Source: Fulvia fulva
Lineage: Eukaryota > Ascomycota > Dothideomycetes > Mycosphaerellales > Mycosphaerellaceae
Direction of reading: 5' to 3'
Assembly: GCF_020509005.1 (NCBI RefSeq)
Contig: NC_063019.1
Coordinates: 2,976,001-3,040,000 of the forward strand
Length of the DNA: 64,000 nt
Shown: piece by piece, positions 22,700 through 33,851 of the stretch
Position numbering within the stretch: position 1 is the first letter of the stretch
How the letters are laid out: every line of letters starts with the position of its first letter
The notes under the pieces: model-generated
The model's input: the letters and a program-made list of their open reading frames with translations, nothing else
Told to the model about the DNA's origin: nothing
Databases searched by the model: none
Translations under genes and position numbers: made by a program

Positions 22700-25600
22700 G
22701 GTAAGGTTCTAAGCATATCGGCACACTTCCTACTAGCTATAAACTACTCTATAGATAAACACAATCCGGTAATAGCTTCTTATCTAGTTATACTATATAT
22801 AGTAAATAGAAAGATCCCTACTCAAACCCTTTATAGTAATAGTACTAACTCTACGTACTTTAATATCGACTTTACGTATAAGAATAACCTTGATATAATA
22901 TAGCTACCTAATCCGTTAGGGCTAATATTAGTAGATAGCCGACCTGCTAGTAACCTTATTACTTATAGAACAACGGTATAAATTCAGATCGGTAACTACG
23001 TAGAGACTAGGTCTAACTACTACGTATTACTAGAATACGATATAGTCCTCGGCCGTCCCTAGTACGACGAGCATTAACCTACGTTCTACTATACGTTAGG
23101 AACTATAACCCTTTTCTTACTATATTATCGACAGAACTATATACTCGGAACTAAACTAGTATACGTATAGTCTATTAACGCTAAGGGTATTATACTAAGA
23201 GGCGTTCTTTAGACCGAGATACTAGTACTAGAGAATTCGCGACCTTAAGCCCTATCTAATTACGCTAAACCCTACGTAGAGGATAAACACGAACCTATAG
23301 TAGTATAGGAGACGTATATAACGAAAGTAGTAATACGACATACCGTCGACACCTACGATAAACCGGAACCGTCTTACTACGTCCGCTAGCTACTACCCGC
23401 CGATAGGGTTAAAATACTTAAGCGCCTAGCGCGTCGAACGAAAAAAGAACTAAAGGTCGAGACTAAGCCGTAGATCGATATCAAGCCTATAAATATAGAA
23501 GTACTTCGGCGTATAAGCCGTAGGAAGGGCTATAAAGTATATATAATATAGATATTTAACCCAAAAGAAAATCCTAATAAGTAAGTCGCGCGAGACCCGC
23601 TATCCGCGTATATACTAAAGGCTTTTGGTATAAGAGCGAAGCTAGTACTAGGAGGTAGCGCGGCGATATTAGTAGATACTAATACTCGAGAAAACATAGA
23701 TAGATAGGAGGAGCCCCGGGGTGACTATACCTAGCGGCAACTTAACGCCTCTACTATATTAGCTAACGTTCAAGGGTTGAGATACTAGTATGTAGGAAAG
23801 ACGTCTGCATACCCAGCCCAGCTAGTAATCCAGAAGGCAGTCAACAAAATCAGGAGCCAGTGCACAAGAAGGCACAGACAAGCAAGACCCAATCCAGCCC
23901 TATAGAAGCAGCAGGACCTGCAGAAGTTCAAAGAACTAACAGAACAGCTACACCTAGCCCAGCAGGAACAGGACAGAAGGGCTCAAGGGAGAGGATCAGC
24001 AGCCAGCCAAGGGAAGAAGCAACAGTCTCTAGCTGAAAAGATAGTAGGACTCCTCTGGAAGACTGAATGGACAAGAACCCCACAGAGGCCAGGAACCCCA
24101 AAGGCACTCCAACAGTTTGGTAGCCACAACTACCTATTGTACTCAGACCTGACCAGGTCAGAAGCAAGCATAGCAATACAAATCCGCTCTGAACACATCG
24201 GAGTCAGGGCATACCTGCATCAGAGAAAAGTCCCAGGTATCGAAGACAAGAGTTGCCCATGCGGCTACCTGTCCCAGAATGTCGAACATAGACTTCTGGT
24301 TTGCAAAGAATGGAGTACAGGGAGAGGTGAATGGAGGGCAAGGGCAAGGAACAGAAACTTCCAAGCCATGATCAGCAATAAGGGAGACCTCCAGAGAATT
24401 ACAAGGTGGATCATCCACCAAGGATTTTTGGAGCAGTTCTCTCTTACTAGGGAAACAGAGAGATGGATTGAGGAGAGAAAGAAGGAGGAGGAGAGCAGGA
24501 AGAGGGGGACAACTCTAGGGTTGCAGACAAGGTAGTCAGAGGCTAACCACTATGACACTAGTGCACCCTAATAGAAGGAAAACTGAGAACTCATGGCAAG
24601 GAAGCTATTAGAGAAGGAGAGGAGGTTTTTACCTAGGAATAGGTTTCCTACCTTATGCAGTAACATATATAGACATAAACCCGTATAGGCCGGAGGGCAC
24701 TATAACGGGTAAATGAATCATCTATCTATCTATCTTAGCTAACGACTATTAACGTTTTATAAACGGTAAGGACAAAGACTAGGATCCTATCCCTTTGTTA
24801 CTAGTAGAGTTTAGGGAAATGGCTAGGCTATTTAGCCGTAAGGAAGTAGATAAGGTCCTACCGCGACTACCTAGCGTAGACTATAAGATTAAGCTAAAGA
24901 ATAGTTAGACACCGCTATTTCGAAGACTATACTCCTTCTCTATACGAGAGAACGAGGTGATTAAGAAGTAGATCGACGACTAACTTAAGAAAGGTTTTAT
25001 TTAGAGAAGCGTGTTACTAGTAGTAGTACCTGTTCTAATAGTCAAAAAGCCGGGTAGAGGGCTACGAGTATACGTAGACTATAGAGCTCTAAACGCGCTT
25101 ACGACGAAGAGTCGCTACCCGATTCTACTATTTTAAGAGACCTTAGATTACATTACTAGCGCGTAATAGTTCACTAAACTAGATATTATCGCTACGTTTA
25201 ATCGTATCCGTATTATAGTAGGAGACGAGTAGAAAACGGCCTTTACTACTAGATATAGGTAGTTTAAGTACGTATTTATACCTTTTAGACTATATAATAT
25301 ACTAGGAACGTTTTAGTTATTTATAAACGATATACTAAGGGAGTTTCTAGATGACTTCGTGTTATGTTACCTTAATAACGTACTTGTCTTTAGCAAGACA
25401 AGAGAAGAGTATATCTAATATATCCTAAAGGTCCTACGAAAGCTAGATACCGCCGGGCTCTAGTTAGATATTAACAAATACGAGTTCTTTAGATACGAGA
25501 CTACGTATCTAGGTGTTATTATCATAAATAAGAGTATTAAGATGGACCTAGCTAAGATTAAATACGTTAAGAATTGGCCTATACCCGCGAATATTACCGA

Positions 25601-27323
25601 CATCTTGTCGTTTATAGGGTTTACTAACTTCTACCGTAGGTTTATTAAGGATTTTAGTAAGATCTACTTACCTATAACGAAGCTTACGAGGAAGAATGTC
25701 CTATAGGACTAGTCTCTAGTATATTAATAGGCGTTCGAGGCATTAAAGTAAGTATTTATCGATACGCCTACCTTAAAACACTTCTACCTAGGGCGAGAGA
25801 CTATTCTAGAAATAGATACCTTAGATTATGTAATAGTAGTAGTACTCTTATAACGTAACGAGCGAGGAGCGTTATATCCTATTACTTATATATCTAAGAA
25901 GATAGATCCCTAGTAATATAACTACGATATCTACGATAAGGAGCTCCTAGCTATTATATAAGCTTTCGAGGAATAGTAACCGGAGCTAACTATTAACGAA
26001 TACGGTACCGACGATTATAAGAATCTACTAGACCCGGAATCTAAGGACAAGCCGACGCTTATATACTCCGATTATAAGAACCTCGAATAGTTTATAAGTA
26101 CGAAGTAATTAAACTGTAGACAAGCTCGCTAGGCCGAGTTTCTCTCGTAGTTCTTCTTTAAGATCGTCTATAGGCTAGGAGTTTAAGGTACTAAGCTAGA
26201 TAGCTTAACCCGACGTTTATAGGACTTACCGAAGCCTAGAGACCTAGATAACCTACGTAACTAATAGTAGTATTAGGTATTACTAGGCCTAGATTATATC
26301 CTAAACCTATTATCTACTAGAGTGTTATCGGTATATAATAATAACGTTATAACCCCGCTTACGACCGCTATTCGAGGACTCTATACGTAACTAGAGGCTA
26401 AGGAAGCCGTTTAATAACTAGAACGAGATAATCTATATACCTTACTAAGGAAGTACCGTATCGATAACCGTTATATAGTCCTAGTCGGAGGTATAATATA
26501 CATTAAGAATATATATAGTAGTTATAGCCTATTCGTTCCTCCGGAGTTAGAAGACAATCCAGATAAAGGTAAAATCCCGGTACGCACTCGTATCGTATAG
26601 GCTTTCTACGACTATATAGTAGCTAGTTACTTAGGGGACGAGAAGACGTATAAATTAGTAGCTCGTAACTATGCCTAGCTAGGTATCGCACGATTTATTA
26701 AGAGCTATATACGTACCTACCGCGCTTACCGTATGAATAAGAATACTAATATCTAGTACCTAGGGCTATTAAGACCGCTACTAGTACTATTTAGCGCTTA
26801 GGAGGATATCTCTATTAACTTCGTAGTAAAACTACCGAAGGGAATAAGCGTAGTCGACGGACAAACGTACGAGAATATTATAACCGTTATATACCGCTTA
26901 ACTAAGGAGCGACATATCATTTCTATTACCTCGATAATAGTAGAGTATTACGTACTAGTATTCCTTAAGTACGTGTTTAGTAGATATAGGCTCCCGAAGT
27001 CTATTGTCTCGGATCGTAGTACGTAATAGGTTTCCGTATTCTAGCGTAGGATATACGCGCTACTTAGTATTAGTCGAAAGCTATCTTTGTCGTTCTACCT
27101 AGAAATAGATAGACAGTCGGAGAACACGAATAAAGTAATAGAGCAATACCTACGTATCTTTATTAACTATACCTAGGACGACTAGCTAGATTAGACTCTA
27201 TTAGCTAAGTTTATAGTAAACAATATAGTGTCCGTAATAATAGGCGTCTTACCGTTCTATACTAATACTAGGCGTAATCTAAGGTTCTCTAAGTTCGACT
27301 TAGACTTGCCTATACTACTAATA
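22700..27323 (+). pseudogene. Gypsy family 1 pol, first part (RIPed, split by a LINE)
   Basis: Protease-like sequence lies at about 22850-23100. RT follows at about 24990-25600. In its catalytic tetrad both aspartates now read asparagine (Y-L-N-N, 25368-25379), as TG-to-TA changes in GAT/GAC would produce. RNase H (about 25790-26220) and integrase (about 26600-27300) follow. The LINE at 23769-24734 interrupts it between protease and RT, and the LINE at 27339 interrupts it after the integrase core. Confidence 0.8.
23769..24734 (+). mobile_element. 5'-truncated LINE, lightly RIPed
   Basis: Target duplication ttagctaacg lies at 23759-23768 and 24735-24744. The copy covers only the last third of ORF2, the 3' UTR and an ATCT tail, and is closer to the intact LINE at 7114 than to the composite copy. 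The final 133 codons (24137-24535) are open and keep the C-terminal zinc motif CPCGYLSQNVEHRLLVC. A TAG near 23905, probably from CAG, is one of few RIP-like changes. The shared 3' block atgacactagtgcaccc is at 24552-24568. Confidence 0.85.
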
Positions 27324-27338
27324 CTATATAAATAGCGA

Positions 27339-27440
27339 TCTCGAAACGAGGCTACACGGTAGTACTAGATAAGTAGGAAAGCGCGGTTAAGACTTATTAC
27401 CTTATCTCGTAGCTAGCTTACTAAATACGATTCCTTCCTT
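27339..27440 (+). repeat. 102-nt leader, copy 2
   Basis: It matches 3535-3636 over its full length; the differences are RIP-type transitions such as tggtg to tagta. It starts exactly after the target duplication, so it was part of the inserted DNA. Confidence 0.75.
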
Positions 27441-30400
27441 ATTGTAATAACCGGAGATACTATACCGTAATCGCGGGCTAACGAGGCGTCATCCCGAGGA
27501 CATATATATACGTAAGCAAGACTATAGACCTTGAGTCGTAGAAGGTTATACTACCGTAGTAGGGCAACCTAGGAGACATAATATTAATCTAGATCGACAC
27601 GACACAAGGCCCTATCTAGATCTACAACGTTTATAACCTGCTACCGCGGGGTCGGACGAGTAGGGAACTAGGAACCCTCGCCCACCTAGAGCGGACCCTA
27701 AGCTAAGACATAAAGCAAGTACTCCTCGGCGACTTTAACCTCTACTACCTATAGTAGGGACTCGAATTCACTCCCCCGTACGCGTTTCTAGGGGGAAAGC
27801 TACTAGATATAACCGTACGCTACGGAATAGCCCTAGTAATACTAAAGGGAATAGAGACGTAGAAGGCCCGTATAAGTATAAGTACGATCGACCTATACTT
27901 TCTATTACGAGAACTTGAAGAGAGACTAGTCTAATACCGACCAAACTACGCGCTAGAAGCCTCCTTAGACTATATCCCTATCTAAACGACGCTAGGGGTA
28001 AAGGCGATAGAGGAGCTAGTAAGAGAACTACGCCGTAACTAGAAGAAGGCACGCTAGGACGACATAAGAGGCTTCCTAACAGCGAACCTACTATAGTATA
28101 GAGAACTCGAGACGACAGCTTAGCTAGATTAAGTAGCGGAACAGATTACCTCGGTTATATAGCAAGTAGCGGAACAATATACGCCGTTACTCCGGCCCTT
28201 AACGTAGTAGAAGGCCTTCTAGACCCCTGAATACTCTACGAAGGTAAGGGAGGCTAGAAGGGCAAGGCGATAGTGGACGAAGGAGCATACCTAAGAGACG
28301 TAGGAGCAATACTGTCGCGCGACATAAGAGAAGAAGGCATAGATAAGACGCGACAAGCTATAGGACTAGAGAGCGACAATCGGGCTCGTTATAGAAAACC
28401 CGGAACAGATGTAGAGACTTGCTAAATAGACACGACTACCTAAAGAGTAGCAAACCCCTCACTTCCCCCTAATCGTAGACCGCGAAGGGATTGCCTAGGC
28501 TACGCCCCGGGGTAAGGTAAAAGTATTAGCCGACTATTTCTTTTCGACGTAAGTAGAGGCAGACCTTACGGATATCGACCCGAGTATATACCCGGAACCG
28601 CTAGACATAGATTAGGCGGTTAGCTCTAATATAGTAACAGGAGTTATAAGTAAGCTAAAAGGACGGAAAGCCCTAGGCCTAGATAGGATACTAAATATAC
28701 TGCTAAAAGAGTATAGAGAAGAGATCGCGCCGAGCCTAGCAAACCTATTTACCGCGTACCTACGGCTAGGGTATCACCCGAAGCCGTATAGAGAGTCTAT
28801 AACAGTAGTGCTACGTAAGCTATAGAAGGAGGACTATACTTAGCCTAAGTCGTATAGACTAATCGTACTTCTAAACACGATAGGGAAGGTCCTAGAAAAG
28901 ATAGTAGCCTAGAGACTTACGTAGCTAGCCGAGGATAACTACGTACTCCTAGTAATATATATAGGGGGAAGAAGCTAGCGATCGACACTAATAGTAATAG
29001 AGCTAATTACGGAGCAAATTCAGACCCTCTAGTACTACGGTAGGAACCGAGCGGCGTCCTTACTATCCCTCGACATCGTAGGAGCCTTCGACAACGTCTT
29101 ATACTAAAGGCTAATATATATCCTACAGCAGAAAGGCATCCCCTAGTAGGTAACGACGTTTGTCTACTCCTTTCTCTAGGAACGGACAATATACCTAGTC
29201 CTAGGAAGGTATACGTCCGACCCGGTAAAGGCAGAGGCTAGAATACCTTAGGGATCTACTCTCTCCCCTATCCTATTTCTAATATTTATGTCTAATCTAA
29301 TCCCCCTACTCACCTCTCCGTAAACCTTAGTATCGGGGTTCGTAGACGACATAAACATCCTAGCCTAGTTAGACTCGATAGAAGAGAACTGTCGCCTCCT
29401 TAAAGATAGGCATAAGAAATGCGAGGAGTAGGTAAAGAAGCATAGTGCCCGGTTCACCCCTAAAAAGTACTAACTTATACACTTTAGTAAAGCGAGAACA
29501 CACTATAATATAAAGGCGGCGGTAAGAATCTAAGGCTACGAGACAAAGCTATTAGCGGAGCTACGAGTACTAGGGATCTAGCTCGACCCGAAGCTAAGCT
29601 AGAATATACAGGTTAAGAAAGCCTAGAGTCGAGCACAAGTCAACGAAGCCTCGATAAAGAGACTTACGGCATCTATATAGGGAGCAACATTCGACAAGGT
29701 AAGAGTAATGTATAAGGCGATCGTCAGACTAGCTATGCTATACGGGGCATAGATTTAGGGAACAGGAGGCGTAGGTAAGCCGATCCCGAAACGGATAGAG
29801 CAACCCCTAAACAGGATATAGGTAGGCAACCTACGTAGGGTACTAGGCGTATATAAGACAACGTTAATAAGCACGGTAGAAATAGAGACAGGAATACTAC
29901 TAATCGGCTAGTATATCCGGGGAATAAGAATTCAATACGCGGTAAGGACGACAGGTTACCTAGTATAAACTACGATCTAGGAGGCAAAGAATAAGATAGA
30001 AAGCCACTACCGGAGAGGGGCCGGACATAGGACAAGCCAAAAAGAGGATGACCTTACTACCTTTACGGCTATATAGACAAGCACCGAATAGCTAGCACGA
30101 AAAGAGGAGGAGCGTAGGACTCGCTAGGCCGGCGGGAGCAAGGCTAAGACCTAAAGCCTAGCGGAACAGATAGCGAGCTACCTATAGGAGCAGGACTAGA
30201 AAAGGAAGCCCCCTAAGACAATAGGCCCGATAGCGCTCCGAGCCTTCTAGAGACACAATTACTAGCTATATAGGGACCTGACAAGGGCCGAGGCAAGCAT
30301 AGCGATCCAAATCAGGTCCGAACATATTAGGTTAAGGGCCTACCTGTTTAGAAGACGCGTACTAGACATCTATAGCCCAGCCTACTAGTGTAGCTACCTA

Positions 30401-30829
30401 TCGTAAAACCTAGAATATATGCTACTACGATACCCGTAGTAGGCGAGAGGTAGGGGAAATTGGAGGTACTAAGCGGGAAGGAGAGACTATAAGTCAATCA
30501 TTAGGGACAAAGGTAACATTCGCCGAATCTCTCGGTAGATACTATAGTAGGGATACCTCTAGTAGTTTAGCCTCGCTAGCGAGACGGAGGAGTAGATAGA
30601 CAAGAGGCGGAAGCTAGGGGGTAGCAGATAGGGTAGTTATTAGGGCAGGCCTATGACACTAGCGTACCCCTAACAAGGGAAAATTAAGACAATAACTAGG
30701 AGGAAAAGACAGGCGGGAAGGAGGAGGGGTTTTTACTAATACGGTTTCCCCTCTATATATACGAAAACAAGATAGTATAGCTATATAGGCCAAAGGGCAC
30801 TATAACAGCTTAATAAAATATCTATCTAT
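27339..30829 (+). mobile_element. RIPed LINE with the 102-nt leader (bipartite chimera)
   Basis: A 15-bp target duplication ctatataaatagcga lies at 27324-27338 and 30830-30844, directly abutting the leader. The leader (27339-27440) is joined to a LINE truncated within the endonuclease (about 27437 on, matching codons near 55-60 of the intact ORF2). RT and the C-terminal zinc region follow, with many RIP stops. The 3' block atgacactagcgtaccc is at 30653-30669. It is the same LINE family as the composite copy at 3637-5402 and is nested in Gypsy family 1 after the integrase core. Confidence 0.85.
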
Positions 30830-30844
30830 CTATATAAATAGCGA

Positions 30845-31704
30845 CTAGACGCTGAGTCCGCGGACAAGTTTACGGCTAAGATATAAGAGATATACTAATA
30901 CTTACGACAGTAGATAGCCTTAGTATAAGTAGTCTAAGCTAAGTACGTAAACTAGACGCGTATACCTATACTACGGTACGCCAAAGGCGACGAAGTATAG
31001 GTAAGTACTAAGAACTAGACGATAGAGAGACCTTCTCGTAAGATAGACGTAAAGTAGTCTAGACCGTACGTAATTACGGAGGTACTACCGGGTAATACTT
31101 ATAAAGTAGAGCTCCTACCTACTTTAAATATCGATAATTACTTCTACTTATACCTTCTTATACTAGTTTATCCGCCGGTTATAGGACAGACATAACCCGT
31201 ACTACTACCGATCCGAATTGTCGACGACGAATAATACGGAACCGATCCCGCCGAACCCGATTAATAGGAAGTTAAGCAAATTCTAGACTATAAGAAGAGA
31301 TGGCCGCGAGGACTAATACTAGTAGGAGGTAAACAGCTATATTAGGAATACCTAGTAAAGTACATTAGATATAATAAGCTATCCTATAAAGCTACGAACT
31401 AGGTTATCGAGACCGCCGCCGCCTCCGTAGCCGACTTTTACTATAACTACCCGAGAGCGACTAAGCCACCTAGTTTTTAACTACCTATAGACTAGATACC
31501 GAATGAGAATACTATAGGTATACGTATAGCGCGCTAACTAGCAAAAGTAGCGATAACTCTAATACCGGTAGAACGAGGCCTCTAGGCTTATAAGAAAGAG
31601 AGCGATACGTATAGTCTAATAGATAATAAGGTGTTTACGAAGGTAATAAAAGATATAAGAGGAGAGGAGAGTACTCCGGAGCGCACTCTAAGAAGGTAGG
31701 GTAG
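30845..31704 (+). pseudogene. Gypsy family 1 pol, end of integrase and chromodomain (RIPed)
   Basis: This continues the frame interrupted at 27323. The integrase C-terminal region lies near 30870-31140 (LP-x-G/N-x-Y-K-V-E-L type) and the chromodomain near 31345-31480 (YLVKYIRYNKLSYKATN). The stretch from 31345 on is duplicated at 12088-12460. Confidence 0.75.
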
Positions 31705-31889
31705 TGTTACCGTACCGGCGTATATTTACTTAAACCCGCGGGTACGTACCTAGACCTCGCGCCCGCTAACTAATCCGACTAGCGGCTTGGCGCCCGTATA
31801 TAACTCTCGCGCCCTCCGCGCCTCCCTTAGATAGAGCATCTATTCGACTTGTACCTTACCCGACTACGTGCTTATACCTACTTATAATA
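31705..31889 (+). repeat. Gypsy family 1, 3' LTR
   Basis: 185 bp. It begins tgttaccg and ends ttataata, and is followed by the target duplication gtata. Confidence 0.88.
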
Positions 31890-31894
31890 GTATA

Positions 31895-32470
31895 TTACTA
31901 TTATTACCTCTAAGTATCGAGTCTAGTATATTACGTTAGAAGTATAGAAAGTTATTATACGGGCTTATATAGGGTGTTTCAAAAGCAGGTTGTGTATTGT
32001 ATATATCTATCTATAATAGATAAGTATTGCTCTTAAAGAGGCTATAGGTAACTAATTAGTTACCTAATTCTTAGCGTACGTAGCCTTAAGTTTTAATAAT
32101 AGGATGTTGTCTATATACACGCTCGGATCGCGACATAGTGCCTCCTAGGTTCTCGGGTCGTTAGGGCTCTTTAGCTACTTAGCTATTAGGCGTAGTTCTA
32201 ATCTAGGGCGTATACTAGTCCGGTTACTAGTCCTCGAGGATAGGCGAGAGCGTTTGTCGTCGGCTATACTAGCGTAGTAGTTCGTAACTCGGTCGCGTCG
32301 TACTTACGACTTAGTTACTCGGTATCGGTGTCGTACTTACGTAGAGTCTAGCTCTCTACTTTTAAAGGCGTAATTAACTATTACGGGCGAGGGAGCTATA
32401 GTATAGTCGGGTAAAGACATATATAGTTACGTAAGCTATCTAAGAAGTCTAAGGGAAGGCGAATAGATAA
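31895..32470. other. RIPed unidentified remnant at the edge of the repeat block
   Basis: CA/TG-poor sequence older than the Gypsy insertions: it continues from 13909 and 20211-20238 once the Gypsies are removed. A minus-strand frame with RIP stops (about 32390-32080) is Arg/Ser-rich and unrecognised. The motif gggtgtttcaaaagc (about 31975) resembles Tc1/mariner terminal repeats, but no partner end was found. CA/TG content returns to normal near 32470. Confidence 0.4.
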
Positions 32471-33051
32471 AGCAATCGGAAGGGCGCTAGCGCGCGGAGT
32501 TGCGGCCGATGACGTCGATGTGTCGCGGGGCAGTGCGTGAAGTGAGTGAAAGGGCTGTCTCGTGACAACAACCATGGAACACGTCCGATGCCATTGCGAG
32601 TGAAGTAGCAGCCATCGCCAAGCTGCCATGTACTATATAGAATCTGACGCCACAGTCATTGTACTCCACTTTGATTCACTCTTCGTTTGCTTCGAGGGTG
32701 GACATAATGCAAACTGGCGGGCTCCCAACTGCCTTCGTTCGACGCGTTCGAGGCTGTCTAGCCTAATTATATTAGCATATCCGACCTAGGCAAACTACCC
32801 GACGCGATGGAGCGCGTATTAATGAGTCGAGCGCAGCTTTCCTCATCGTTCTGCGACGACTGCGGGTCGATCTTTTGCAACACCAAGTAGAAGGGTGCTA
32901 TTCAGAGCCCGCCACTTTGGTATACCTCCGCCCTTGCTTCATTTCGTGCAAGAACATCTTTCACCACAACATTGCGCTCGGGTAAGCGAACATACAGCAT
33001 CACCATCGCTAACACAGTACCACCCAGTCGCACCTCGCGGACCAAAACACC
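32471..33051. other. Start of unique DNA, no supported gene
   Basis: Normal composition begins here. Short overlapping frames on both strands show no recognisable protein. The last 100 bp or so should hold the promoter and 5' UTR of the gene at 33052. Confidence 0.5.
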
Positions 33052-33333
33052 ATGGCAACAGATAGCATCTCCCTGCGCTGTCGCCTGGAGGTATTGTCGC
33101 AAGAGCTCTACGACGAGATTTACAACCTCACATTCACTGCAGGCAACGGTGGACGTCTCATTATGGGCGAGAGTGACTTCGTCTGGCATGGCGACGTTGT
33201 GACAGAGCGCTATCTCGACCGAAGCGTCCGCTACGCAGAACACGACTCACTGAACCTCTTCCTTGTCGATCGAGCGTCGAGTACCAAGTTCGCAGCATCC
33301 TTCGAGACTCGAGCGAGTGGGGTTCCTTGCTAA
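33052..33333 (+). CDS. Small F-box-like protein, probably truncated
   Basis: The 93-residue frame starts at an ATG in good context (caccatgg). The N-terminus (about 10-30) reads LEVLSQELYDEIYNLTF, like the LPQELYDEIY-type box found in expanded small-protein families of Dothideomycetes. A second family-like motif, VDRASSTKFAASF, appears near residue 75. The frame then ends abruptly in unrelated residues (ETRASGVPC), where relatives would continue with a longer C-terminal region. It may have an unseen intron or be a degenerate copy. It is the first gene outside the repeat block. Family membership is from memory of motif shape; no function is proposed. Confidence 0.5.
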   Translation: MATDSISLRCRLEVLSQELYDEIYNLTFTAGNGGRLIMGESDFVWHGDVVTERYLDRSVRYAEHDSLNLFLVDRASSTKFAASFETRASGVPC

Positions 33334-33851
33334 CGCAACACATCAGCACTGATGGCAAAAGTGATGCCTTGGAGCAAGAAGGTTGACGAGGACAAGCTCT
33401 GCAGATATCTAGCTAAAGTCACAGAGCGAAGCGCGTGCTCGTGAAGCAAGCCAAGGCACATGCAAAGCCATTGACTATGATCTGTCCAGACTTGATCACC
33501 ATCAAGTCCACAGCCATTCCCGTGCTCCGTCAAATGACACAATCTGACTCATTCAATGGTACGGCAGCCACTGAATTCCTGAAGTGCGACGTGAAGTGAA
33601 GCTCCTCTCACAATGGGCTTCACAATACAAAGACGTTTCCATTCACTACATCCGCCATTCACAATCCCATTGTTAATGCAGCACAATGGCACCACACCTC
33701 ACTCATCGCGCCAGATATATTCCTCCTCCTCAGCACTCACGACCGTGAAGTCCAGACCATCATCTCCTGCTATACAGCACGAGCTTTCCGGTAAAGCCCC
33801 ACCACCCTGTAATCACAGCAGAAGCCAGATCTCACCACCGCAACCCTGACC
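33334..33851. other. Intergenic, nothing recognised
   Basis: About 520 bp with no supported gene. It probably includes remnants of the 3' part of the upstream gene and the promoter of the gene at 33852. Confidence 0.5.

Larger units (their letters stand above)
20244..31889 (+). mobile_element. Complete RIP-degraded Gypsy, family 1, with two nested LINEs
   Basis: The LTRs at 20244-20428 and 31705-31889 are 185 bp each. The target duplication gtata lies at 20239-20243 and 31890-31894. The interior carries Gag (about 20640-22600), protease, RT, RNase H, integrase and a chromodomain (about 31345-31480). LINE copies inserted at 23769-24734 and 27339-30829 split it. All coding parts are full of TAG/TAA codons. 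The 3' LTR and chromodomain match the fragment at 12088-12657. Confidence 0.9.

Noticed and set aside
31975..31995. Mariner-like terminal repeat gggtgtttcaaaagc
   Set aside because: No matching inverted end or transposase frame found nearby, so not called as an element.
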